A stretch of DNA of 64,000 bases from Bacilli bacterium (lineage in GTDB: Bacteria > Bacillota_I > Bacilli_A > Izemoplasmatales > Hujiaoplasmataceae), in the NCBI GenBank assembly GCA_018399755.1, contig JAGYOE010000001.1, forward strand, positions 53,457-117,456. The letters run 5' to 3'. A model generated the notes under the pieces. It worked only from the letters and a program-made list of their open reading frames with translations, did not search any database and was not told where the DNA came from. Of this stretch, positions 9,896 through 19,968 are shown piece after piece (within the stretch, counting starts at the first letter, position 1; the number at the start of each line of letters is the position of its first letter). The position numbers and the translations under genes are program-made.

Positions 9896-10229
9896 GGCTC
9901 TATAAAATTTTGTCCATGGTGAATATATGGTTATTATTATATTTAAGAATATATATTTACTATAATTTTTAGTATCTTATTGATTTTACTTAAGAAATGA
10001 TTAATAATATTTTGTAAGATTATCTAAGATATGACGATATAATGAAAAAAACATATATATAGGATTTTTTTCATTTTTCATTTTTTACTATTTGACGTCA
10101 TTTATAAAGTTGAAAACAATAACCATTACTGATTATATGAGCAGTAATAGATATAAGTTTTTTTCTTACATTGCTATTTAGTATAGAACTATTATATTGA
10201 AAAAATGTGGAAAAGGGAATAAAAGAGAA

Positions 10230-10890
10230 TAACTAGGGATTTCAGTTCAGTTGTTATTGACTTTATATGTTCTTAGCATAATTATTGCAGTTCTTTCACA
10301 TTTATTTTTTAAAAGTATAATTGCATAGATAAGATAATTAGATAAGATTGGCAAATAATAGATTTTCGCTAAAGGTAATCAAGTAAATTTAATAAAAGCA
10401 GGTATGTCCAATGAATATATTATTTGCGTTTGCTTTCATTATTTTTTAGATTTAGCGAGATGATGGGAAATATAAATGGAATAATATATAGTTGGTGATA
10501 AAAATGAAGAAATGAATTTATATTATAATGGCAAAGGTAACAAATATTAAAAATATCGATAATTATAGTTATATAAATATCCATGTAGTCGAGAAATACT
10601 ATATTTTTATCTAAATTTTGGTGGTCAAGATGTCCTTGTTTTTGATATGATATTAGGGTTTCGTTGGGAGCACTTATACAGAAAACAAATTAGAACCAAT
10701 ACTTAGCTTTGATATTGAATACAAAGACATTGACCCCGAAAATTTCTCAATTGAGGTAAAATCAGGAAAACATTAAGATTTTTGGTGTTACGAATATCAA
10801 TAAATTTATAATAAAATAAATGAAATTCATCCTCTTGCCAAAAAAGAGTTGATAGCAAAAGAAGCTAGTTATTATGATGGCTATTAGTAT
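10230..10890 (+). pseudogene. Hypothetical membrane-anchored protein, multiply frameshifted
   Basis: Conceptual TM segment then ENKLEPILSFDIEYKDIDPENFSIEVKSGKH ... LAKKELIAKEASYYDGY; boundaries approximate. Confidence 0.35.
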
Positions 10891-11025
10891 ATTAACAATT
10901 ATTTTTTCTTGTTATCTTATTGATAAGTTTATCTAACTACTTAACTTTTTAGTATGTCATCTTGCAGATATTATCGTTGTAATTTCTTATTGTGAGCCTT
11001 AGAAAATTTTCTTTGGCTCACATAA

Positions 11026-11880
11026 ATGAATTGGTATTGTATGGTAAGTAGAATCAAACAAATATCAATGCAAATTACTTTTATTATTGGTAACATTACG
11101 ACATACGCAATTAGTTATTTTTATAGCGGAAACAATGATGTTCTATGGATTTTGTGTATGCTAACTACTATAATATTTATGTTTTATCTATTGGTAATGC
11201 AGAAAATGTTAATCGTCAAATATTTGGTGAAAATAGAATTAAATATTTCATTATTTATTTGTTGATACTGTTATTTTATTATTATTACTGTTGTTAGGGT
11301 TTTATATCTCTGTATCAGAAGATTTTTTTACAACTACTCTTATTGATTAGTTATGTTTTCGGATGCCTTCTATTACTTTTAAAAGATTATTATTTTTATT
11401 CGAAAACAATATTCATGCAAAGAGAAAGAAATATCATTTAAAAAGCATGATTTAAGTTAACATTGTTGATATCAACGAAAATACTGATGCGAGGATGAGA
11501 AAAGAAAAATATTATTACTGCGAGCGCAGTTTCAACAATTATATTAGGATCTTATAATCAATTTTATTGCCAGGTCAGATTTAACAAAGATGTAACTATA
11601 ATACACGAACTGTTAGTTATCATCTTTGTAATTACGGCAATAGTATCTTCAATACTGTAAAATTATGTAAACTAAGTAAAGCCTCAAGTTATCATTTTTG
11701 GGAAACAGGTATGTTTGTTTCAAGTATGATCGTTTATGATATATTTTCAATTATATGTACTTCTGGGTGACTTTTAACATCCCACTAATGATTGTTTCAA
11801 TATTAATAATAATACCTTTTGTTAAAAACCAAGTGAAATTCATGATTTAATGGAAGTTCATTTTAGTGATAAAGAATAGC
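11026..11880 (+). pseudogene. Polytopic membrane protein, multiply frameshifted
   Basis: ORF 11026-11265 hydrophobic; further hydrophobic stretches in shifted frames; boundaries approximate. Confidence 0.4.
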
Positions 11881-12261
11881 GTTTATTAACAAAGAAATAA
11901 TAGTAAAAGTATTTGACAAAACGAAATGAAATTTTTTAAAAATAATTTTAATTGGTGTTTTTATGTTGGATAGTATTGATTTGTGGTTTGGTATTAGCTG
12001 GTTCATATAATTTTATATTCCTTTTGTAGGTTTTTTTTATTTTTAATTGCAATTATACCGTATTTATATAAAGTCATAATAAATACAAACAATAGTTCAT
12101 TTAAAACTGGTAAGAACACTTATTAATAATATTTTTCAATAAGAAGACTTTATTAAAAGAAAAATCAACTTCATATGTAAATATACAACATTCCTTACGA
12201 GAAGAGTTATACTCCGTAATGCCAAGATAGGAGTTCATATCCGAAGTTAATTGAATTTCTT

Positions 12262-12343
12262 CGACTAAAATTCATGTTTTAGTGGTCGGTCACGCCCTAG
12301 ACCTCCAAAGAGATTGAAATGCAGCCATCTTAGGATGGCTTTT
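12262..12343 (+). repeat. Diverged tRNA-Phe 3' half + terminator, copy E
   Basis: cgactaaaattcatgttttagtggtcggtcacgccctagacctccaaagagattgaaatgcagccatcttaggatggctttt. Confidence 0.8.
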
Positions 12344-12461
12344 AATGATTTGTAACAAAAACAGGAAAAGCATATAAATATGCAGAACCTGTTCTTATTT
12401 TCTTCTTATTTAGACTGTTTCTTACAGTCCTTTTTTTAATTATTTACAAATTCAATACAGT

Positions 12462-13112
12462 TCATATTGACTGCCTTGGTTTTTGTCTCCTTTGTTGATG
12501 AGATTCATTTTGATTCCTGTTTTGGAACATTCTTCTGAATTGATTTTTTAACTTGATTGACCATGTCTTCACCGACATATTGGTATCGATCACTAGAGAA
12601 AGCGAATTAAAGTTGTTCAGAAGCTTGTAATAAGTATTCGAAAACTTCTCTAACATCATCAGGGATATTTTCTTTGTGCTAAAAATTTTTGATACATAGA
12701 GATGTTCATTTCTTCAGCTTCAACTCCGGTTGCCATAGCACTGGTTATTGATTCTGGTATAACGACTCAACTCACTTGCGTTATTTTCAGGAACATCTAT
12801 ACCGTATGCCTCGAAGAGTGGTAATAATAAATTGATGTGTGTTTGTTCAGCTTGAACGATGTTAACAAATGGTTTTATTGCACCAAACTCATTGATAATG
12901 GCTTCATATTCTGCTTTGCTAAAAATTCATCATTAATTGCATAAATCAGCATTTCTTCTACAGAATAATCAATGTCCTCAGATACAAGTGCTAGCTGATT
13001 CACATTGGTATTCAGAATAAACGCTTTTGCTATTACTAGATAAGGATACGTAAGACCGGAGAATTAATACCAATGTTACAACCGATAAAGTTTTTACTAG
13101 TTTCTTTTTCAT
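12462..13112 (-). pseudogene. DUF2202 ferritin-like domain protein with signal peptide, frameshifted
   Basis: Reverse complement reads MKKKLVKTLSVVTLVL..., EDIDYSVEEMLIYAINDE / AEYEAIINEFGAIKPFVNIVQAEQTHINLLLPLFEAYGIDVPEN / DDVREVFEYLLQASEQL. Confidence 0.7.
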
Positions 13113-13387
13113 AATAATTCCCTCCGTTTCTGTATAAGATATACGGATAGATAGCGGAATTTATTGGAACTTTTAAAAATATTTAAATTTAGTTATTTTA
13201 ATCCCAAAGCAATATTAAGTAACATCATCTCAATAAATTCAATAATAGCAACTATTGTGTGTGATTTATTTAGTTTAACTTGTATATATTGGAAAGAATA
13301 ATCATATTGAATTTAGTAGATGTTATTATAATTAGTATTTTTTAGTGTATAATTATAAACATATGCAAGGATTTAGGAGGTAGATTT

Positions 13388-13903
13388 TTGATAAGGAGAA
13401 TTATTTATTTAACACCTAAAGATGAATTGCCTCTAGATAGGAATATCTATATAGACAAGCATCAAGGCTATAATTAAAAAAGGCCAGCTATTTTTAATGG
13501 TTTACCTAATGTGAATGGAGATTATAAATTTCCTGGTGGTGGAATCGAAAAGACGAGTAAAGTAGAAGCTTTAAGAAGAGAGGTTTTGGAAGAAGTTGGC
13601 GGAATAGTAACAAAGGTGGAACCGCAATATGCTTTAATAACAACTTATAATAAAGAATCTTTAATTAATGAATTTGATGTATTTCATATGGATTCTCATT
13701 ACTTTTTTGTGAGATTGAAGAAAACTAATGAAACAAGCTTTAAGTCAATATGAAGTTGAATTGTCATTTGTTCCAAAGTGGTGACGATTGAAGGAGCTAT
13801 TCAAGTCAATGAGTTAGTCCTTAAACGCGGTAATCCACCGAGATGGACATTTCGCGAAACAACCATGTTAAAAATCCTTAGAAAAATGAGCGATAAGTTT
13901 TAG
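13388..13903 (+). pseudogene. NUDIX hydrolase, frameshifted
   Basis: Nudix box GGGIEKTSKVEALRREVLEEVGG in ORF 13511-13753; upstream LIRRIIYLTPKDELPLDRNIYIDKHQGY after TTG start. Confidence 0.75.
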
Positions 13904-14001
13904 TGATAAAAGTGAGTGACATATACGCCCTTTAGTTTTAGATAAAAGATGTGTTTAATATATATGTAGTAAGAATATGTAAAAGAATAAAAGGTGGTTT
14001 T

Positions 14002-15456
14002 ATGAAAAAATTATTTTTATGTCAATGACTTTAATGTTAATTTTTGTATTAATTGGTTGTGATGCTTTTTCAAACACACATACAGTTAATTTTGTTTTGG
14101 ATAATGAATTAGAAGACGTTGCTGTCAAAGTTGAGGATGGAAAAACAATCCAACCAATTATACTACCTGAAGAAAGTAATCATTTAATTTTGGGATGGTA
14201 CACATCTAGTGACTTTGAAACAAAATTTGATTTTAATGAACCCATCAATGAAGATATTGATCTTTATGTAAAATACAGTCATTTTGAATTTGGTAAAGAA
14301 AACTTTATCACTTATCAAGAAAATAATTGATTATGGTTCATGTTGCTCAGAGAAATTATTGAAGCTCAATATGATGATGCTTCTATATTTAGATTTGGTT
14401 ATGCCTTAGTGGTCAAGGATGATCAATTATTATTCATTGACGAACTAGGAAATGAATTTGACTTGGATGCAAATGATACACGGATGTTCCTTTATAGAGA
14501 AACAATAAATTTTACGCGTGATGGGAAGGTTTTAATCTTTACTGATGAAGGTGCGAAGTTATTGAATACAGAGGGAAAGAAGTCTTATTTAGAAGAGCGA
14601 TGTTGATGAAGAGAGGATATTATATTCATCATATTTTGAAGATGGTTTAATTCCATTCGAGCAAATATAAGATCAGGTTCTAATACGGATGAATGTGTTT
14701 ATCTTGATGAAAATGGAGATGTTGTTCTTGATGATAATGTACTAAAAGTACTCATCATTTAGTGATGGCTTGGCCGCTGTAAGAATAACAAGTGGGGAGC
14801 CTTTACAGATTCTTATTATTATGGCTATAGTTTTATTAATCCTTCAGGGAGATATTTTATTGAATACAGGTTTAACATCTATTTACAGAATGTTTGATGG
14901 CATTCAACCAGTATTACTTAAAGATGGTTATGCAATTGGTAAATATCATCTTATTTAGGGTCAGATGAGCCAATGAGATATGTAGTGATAGATGAAGAAG
15001 GCCAAATCATACTAGAATTTGAACCTTCTTTTGACAATGAGACTAGTCATACTGAAATTCCGATAGATGTTAGTAATGGCTATGTTTTAACCAGAAATGA
15101 TGATTACTATTATGCTATTTATGATTTTGAATGGAAACTTAATCTATGATTATATGATGTACAGAAATATTCCTTATTCGAAATCTTGGAAGACGGCGAT
15201 TTCTGACGAACCCAGATGAATTTCCGGCCCAACGATCTATCTAATACGGCGCAGTCGACGTTAAACCAGGTGATGTTATTATTGATTCGAATTATTGATT
15301 CACAGCGCGGATGAATGGTGGTTATGCAGCAGTAGAAGACAATGGGGTTATATGGTATTATCGATACTTTCTCGAGATATTATATAAGTTGATATAGAAT
15401 ATGAAAATATGTATTCTGTGACTAGAACTTATATTGAAAAAGAGGATGTAAGATAA
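14002..15456 (+). pseudogene. Lipoprotein with InlB-B-repeat-like domain and WG-like repeats, frameshifted
   Basis: Lipobox VLIGC; HTVNFVLDNELEDVAVKVEDGKTI...GWYTSSDFETKFDFNEPINEDIDLYVKY; repeats such as FSDGLAAVR, FGYALVVKDDQLLFIDELG. Confidence 0.6.
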
Positions 15457-15609
15457 AAAATAGTTTTTAAATATATTATATATTTTCAACATAGGGATGT
15501 AAAATTTTTGTAAATTCAAAACGCTTTTCTCATCATTTAAAAATAAATATGATATGATAAATTTAACTTGGGTAATTATTTTTATAATTATAAACGAAAA
15601 GGAGAAATG

Positions 15610-16066
15610 ATGTTAAAAAGTATTGTTTGTATGTGTTCATAATAGTGCTAGGAGTCAAATGGGAGAAGCATTCTTAAATAAATTAGGCAAGGGCTACTTT
15701 TAGCAGAAAGTGCTGGTATTGAAAAAGGAGAACTAAATCCATACGTTGTAAAAGTTGATGAAAGAAGTTGGTTATGATATTAGTCATAATGAAACCAATA
15801 AAGTATTTGACTTCTATAAAGAAGGAAGAACTTATACTCAAGGTTCATGAAAAGCGGTGGTGATGAGATGAAACTTATCACAGGCGGTCCAATATTGTGA
15901 GGGCGTTGAATGATATTTATTGGAATATTGAAGATCCATCTAGTTTTAAAGGTTCTGAAGAAGAAATATTAATAAAGACGAGACAAATTAGAGATTTGAT
16001 TCAAACAAAAGTAGAAGATTTTATTGATAAGAATATAGAATACGCTAAAATTAAAAATAGTTTAAA
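15610..16066 (+). pseudogene. ArsC/LMW tyrosine phosphatase-type arsenate reductase, frameshifted
   Basis: Conceptual SIVFVCVHNSARSQMGEAFLNKLGKGYFLAESAGIEKGELNPYVVKVMKEVGYDISHNETNKVFDFYKEG ... WNIEDPSSFKGSEEEILIKTRQIRDLIQTKVEDFI. Confidence 0.75.
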
Positions 16067-16094
16067 AAAGCATAACCTCGTGAGGTTATGCTTT
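16067..16094 (+). terminator. Rho-independent terminator / strong palindrome
   Basis: aaagcataacctc gt gaggttatgcttt. Confidence 0.75.
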
Positions 16095-16137
16095 ATTCGT
16101 CTTAATGCTTAGCGAGATATATTCAAGATTTTCTATA

Positions 16138-16882
16138 TTACTCTATTTTATTTTTAATAAATTCAGGAGATTTACCATCTTCTTCAGTTAAACAGGGTTA
16201 TAGGCGGCAAGACCATATCTAATGGTTTGAATTGATTAACTGTTGAATTTAGAGCCATAACCTTGTAGGGTCAAGGTATAAATGAAATATATCATCCATT
16301 AGTAGAATACGCCAAGGTTGTTTGTTTGAAGCACTCGGACCAGATTGAACAGTTTGTAAGTTGCGAGAATATTTGTGGTTATCTTCCAAAGGAGTGAGTT
16401 GCTTATCTTTAAAAAATAGTTCACTAAAAGCTTTTCTTATCAGCGCGAGATAGGCCACGTATTACTTTTTCTTAGTGAACGATTGGTAGGATATCCGACT
16501 GGTGATATGGCTGCAATGATTTCATCGTCTTTGACATCAATGTCAAAATCTTTTCTATTAAAAGTACCGCCTAGCCAAACAGTGCCTAAATGAGCCTCAG
16601 TTAATTTAAGAATCACTTCTTCAAATAAGAAACCAAAGTCGACATGCCTTCTGGTGTTTTTAACAAACACCTAATAAATTTAAAAGAGATTGCGAACCAT
16701 AGGTTCCGATTTTGTTTTCTTTATTTTTGTTATCAACAAAGAAAATTTCACTTGATGTTTAAAAGGACCACTTTTCTCCTCCACAGACTTTAAAATCTTC
16801 TTTATAAGTAATTTGTCGCTGTTGGATAAGGGTTTGTTTTCATAACTTCTTATAGATACTCTTTTTCAATCGCTTTATACAT
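16138..16882 (-). pseudogene. Nitroreductase family protein, frameshifted
   Basis: LTEAHLGTVWLGGTFNRKDF...DDEIIAAISPVGYPT and SASNKQPWRILLMDDIFHLYLD in two minus ORFs. Confidence 0.75.
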
Positions 16883-17167
16883 AATTTTCACCTCAATATT
16901 TCTATTGTTATTAGGTCATTATATTATAATAATCATTTTTTTAAAAGTCAGCATAAGATGTATACGGTTACATAAAACTTAAATAATTTTTCTATTAAAT
17001 ATAGAAATTAAATGAATATCGTGCTATATTTAAATTAATAGCATTCAAAGCAATATTCTTTGTATTTTTAAGTTCAATGAAAAGAAATAGTAACTGGTCT
17101 AAAATTAATTGATGCCGACTATGAATGGTGTGATGCCTTCAAGATAAAAAAAAAAGAGGTGTAATAA

Positions 17168-17530
17168 ATGAAAAAAAAGGATGATTGGGGCTTTAACAAA
17201 AGAGAATCAATAGACAGAGATAAATATGATCAAAGGACTTTTCTTAATAAGTATATAAAAAGATATAAGTCTTATACATCGATGATGAGATGGCTTTTAC
17301 CTATGGTTGTGATTGTGAATTTAGTACTCGTTGTTATTATTTACTTTACTAATTATATGACCAATGGGAAACATCAGATTTTGGTGATTTCTATTTTCTG
17401 GTCCATCGCTACTATAATTTGGATTTTTTAGTATCGATTGCAAACTTTTCTTTTATTTTAAGTTTATTGATGAAAAATTGGGGACTTGGAAAAAGAATTA
17501 AATGAGATTGAAGACACTGAAAATGAATAA
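17168..17530 (+). pseudogene. Hypothetical two-TM protein, frameshifted near 17430
   Basis: ORF 17168-17431 plus continuation in another frame. Confidence 0.45.
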
Positions 17531-17542
17531 TTGATTAAAAAT

Positions 17543-17569
17543 AAATCATCTTTAGGATGATTTTTTTTT
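17543..17569 (+). terminator. Rho-independent terminator
   Basis: aaatcatctttaggatgattttttttt. Confidence 0.75.
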
Positions 17570-17618
17570 ATTGTTTAAAATATATAATTTTTTTGATATA
17601 ATTATATTTGAGGTGCTT

Positions 17619-18044
17619 ATGAAAATATTAATTGATGCGGATGCAAGTCCAGTAAGAAATATTACTACTGAATTGGCAAAAATATATCATATTGATTTAA
17701 TCATTGTATGTAATGTTCATCATATGATTAATACAGATTATGGGAAAGTTATTACTGTGGATTCAGGGAGTGATGTGGCGGATCATGAAATTGTTAATTT
17801 GACTAAAAAAGGAGATTTAGTTATAACTCAAGATTATGGGTTGGCTAGTCTTATTTTATTAAAAGGAGCTTATGTATTACATCAAGATGGTTGGTTTTAT
17901 ACAGCTGATAATATAGACACATTATTATTACAAAGACATTTAAGTCAAAAAATGAGAAAAGCAAAAAAAAGGCATGGACATATTAAGAAAAGACAAGAAA
18001 GTGATAATGAAAAGTTTAGAGAATCTTTAAAATATTTTTTATGA
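17619..18044 (+). CDS. UPF0178 (YaiI/YqxD) family protein
   Basis: MKILIDADASPVRN...DSGSDVADHEIVNLTKKGDLVITQDYGLASL. Confidence 0.92.
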   Translation: MKILIDADASPVRNITTELAKIYHIDLIIVCNVHHMINTDYGKVITVDSGSDVADHEIVNLTKKGDLVITQDYGLASLILLKGAYVLHQDGWFYTADNIDTLLLQRHLSQKMRKAKKRHGHIKKRQESDNEKFRESLKYFL

Positions 18045-18112
18045 ACAAATGAATAAGGAGAAATAACAAATGAGTTTAAGATTTATAAACTACCCAAGTG
18101 AAAAGACTTTTC

Positions 18113-18940
18113 TTATTCATTAATAATTCTTGCTTTTCCGCCTACCCAAACTTCGATAATTTTTTGGTTATGTGTTTTTAGTTTGCTTATTATTTCTGAT
18201 GGCTGATTCATAGAATAACCTTGTCTTAAAATGAACTTATTCTTTTCATTATCATATTTATACAGGTAACATGCTAATGCGCCATTAGAAGTTCCGGTAG
18301 CACTTTCTTCGTTTATTCCAATTAGAGGAGCAAAGTTTCTTCCGTAAGCATCAACTTTTTGGGCTAAAGCAAAGGCGTGAATGCCAATAACATTATGTTT
18401 AATTGATAATTGTTTAATTGCTTCAAAATTAGGGATTAATTGATTTAAAGCGGTGTTATTTTTTATTGGTAGAAATATCTCTCTTAAGCCAGTTGAAAGT
18501 ATTTGTGGTTGTAAATTTTCTGAAAATTCTATATTTTCAAAACATTTTTCTAATTTTTGTTTTGCGATAATATCACTATAAATTGGTTTCGGTTGTTGCA
18601 TAAAGACAATATCATGCTTTACATCTATTTGTAATATACCTGCCTTTGTTTCTTGGGTATAGATATTATTTGGTTTTATAATCTTTAAATCTCTTAATAA
18701 ATTAAATGTTGCTATTGTTGCATGGCCACATAAATCAACTTGATTTTTTGGAGTAAAGAATCTTACTTCAAAATCAGCTATTTCACTTTTTGAAACAAAT
18801 GCAGTTTCACTATATCCAACTTCTTTAGCAATTTTTTGGCAGTCTTTATCTTTTAAATTATCTGCGTTTATATATACACCGGCTTTATTACCACCTGTTT
18901 TTGTCTTATAGAAAGCTGTTAGTTTATATATTTTTTGCAT
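18113..18940 (-). CDS. PhzF family isomerase
   Basis: GNKAGVY..., SETAFV, VDLCGHATIATFNLL motifs. Confidence 0.92.
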   Translation of the reverse strand: MQKIYKLTAFYKTKTGGNKAGVYINADNLKDKDCQKIAKEVGYSETAFVSKSEIADFEVRFFTPKNQVDLCGHATIATFNLLRDLKIIKPNNIYTQETKAGILQIDVKHDIVFMQQPKPIYSDIIAKQKLEKCFENIEFSENLQPQILSTGLREIFLPIKNNTALNQLIPNFEAIKQLSIKHNVIGIHAFALAQKVDAYGRNFAPLIGINEESATGTSNGALACYLYKYDNEKNKFILRQGYSMNQPSEIISKLKTHNQKIIEVWVGGKARIINE

Positions 18941-18995
18941 AAGTCACCTCTTGTATAGTTTACTATAAAATGTAAGTTTATAAAAACATGTTATA

Positions 18996-19025
18996 AAAAC
19001 GCAACTTGAAAAAGTTGCGTTTTTT
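18996..19025. terminator. Rho-independent terminator
   Basis: aaaacgcaacttgaaaaagttgcgttttt. Confidence 0.75.
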
Positions 19026-19035
19026 ATTATATAGA

Positions 19036-19869
19036 TTAAAATATTACATTATCAAATTCAGGGAACATCTTTCTTCCTCTATTTAATTTACTTATTTCAT
19101 TCATATCTTCTTCAGTTAATGAAAAGTCAAAAATATCAAAGTTTTCTTTAATTCTTTTTGGATTGACACTTTTTGGAATAACAACAATATCTCTTTCTGT
19201 TAACCATTTTATTGCTATTTGAGGAACTGTTTTATTGTATTTTTTTGCAATCTTTTGCATAGTCTCATTTTCTAATAAGTCTTTAATGTTATGACTCATT
19301 AATGGTGCATATGCTTCTAATTGTATTCCATTTTTCAAGCAAAAATCTTGTAAAAACTGATTTTGTAATTCAATATGAGTTTCTACTTGATTTACCATAG
19401 GTTTAATCTTTGCATTGTTTAGTAAATGTTGTAAATGATGAACATTGTAATTTGAAACTCCGATAGCTTTAACCTTCCCCATTTTATAAAGCGTTTCAAA
19501 TGCCTTCCAAGTATCAAGAGAGTTTTTGTAACCTTTAAACCAATGAATTAAATAAAGATCAACATACTCTAAACCTAATTTTTCTAAAGAATCATTAAAA
19601 GCTTTAATTGTTGTTTCATAACCTTGATCTGTATTCCATAATTTGGTTGTAATAAATAATTCTTCTCTTTTAACCTTAGAATCTTTAATGGCTCTTCCTA
19701 CAGCTTCTTCATTTTTATAAGCTGATGCAGTATCAATATGTCGATAGCCTGTTTCAATAGCTGTTAAAACAGCATTGTAAGCATCCTCTTCTTTACTTCT
19801 AAATGTACCTAAGCCAATAACTGGCATTAAGTGATCGTTATGTAATTTCTCTTTTTTCATTTTAGTCAC
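19036..19869 (-). CDS. Aldo/keto reductase
   Basis: GYRHIDTASAYKNEEAVGRAI, DLYLIHW, KAIGVSNY motifs. Confidence 0.95.
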   Translation of the reverse strand: MTKMKKEKLHNDHLMPVIGLGTFRSKEEDAYNAVLTAIETGYRHIDTASAYKNEEAVGRAIKDSKVKREELFITTKLWNTDQGYETTIKAFNDSLEKLGLEYVDLYLIHWFKGYKNSLDTWKAFETLYKMGKVKAIGVSNYNVHHLQHLLNNAKIKPMVNQVETHIELQNQFLQDFCLKNGIQLEAYAPLMSHNIKDLLENETMQKIAKKYNKTVPQIAIKWLTERDIVVIPKSVNPKRIKENFDIFDFSLTEEDMNEISKLNRGRKMFPEFDNVIF

Positions 19870-19968
19870 CTCTTAATTATTATATCATGATTAAAAATCA
19901 ATTTAAAATAATTAGATTTAAAGAATTTCTATTTTCTAACAGTATCATTTAAGTAAAAAGGAGGATTT

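Noticed and set aside
4700-17500. CRISPR array or phage genome in the variable block
   Set aside because: No short regularly spaced repeats (repeat spacing is ~2.5 kb and matches tRNA-Phe) and no recognisable capsid, terminase, portal or integrase segments.
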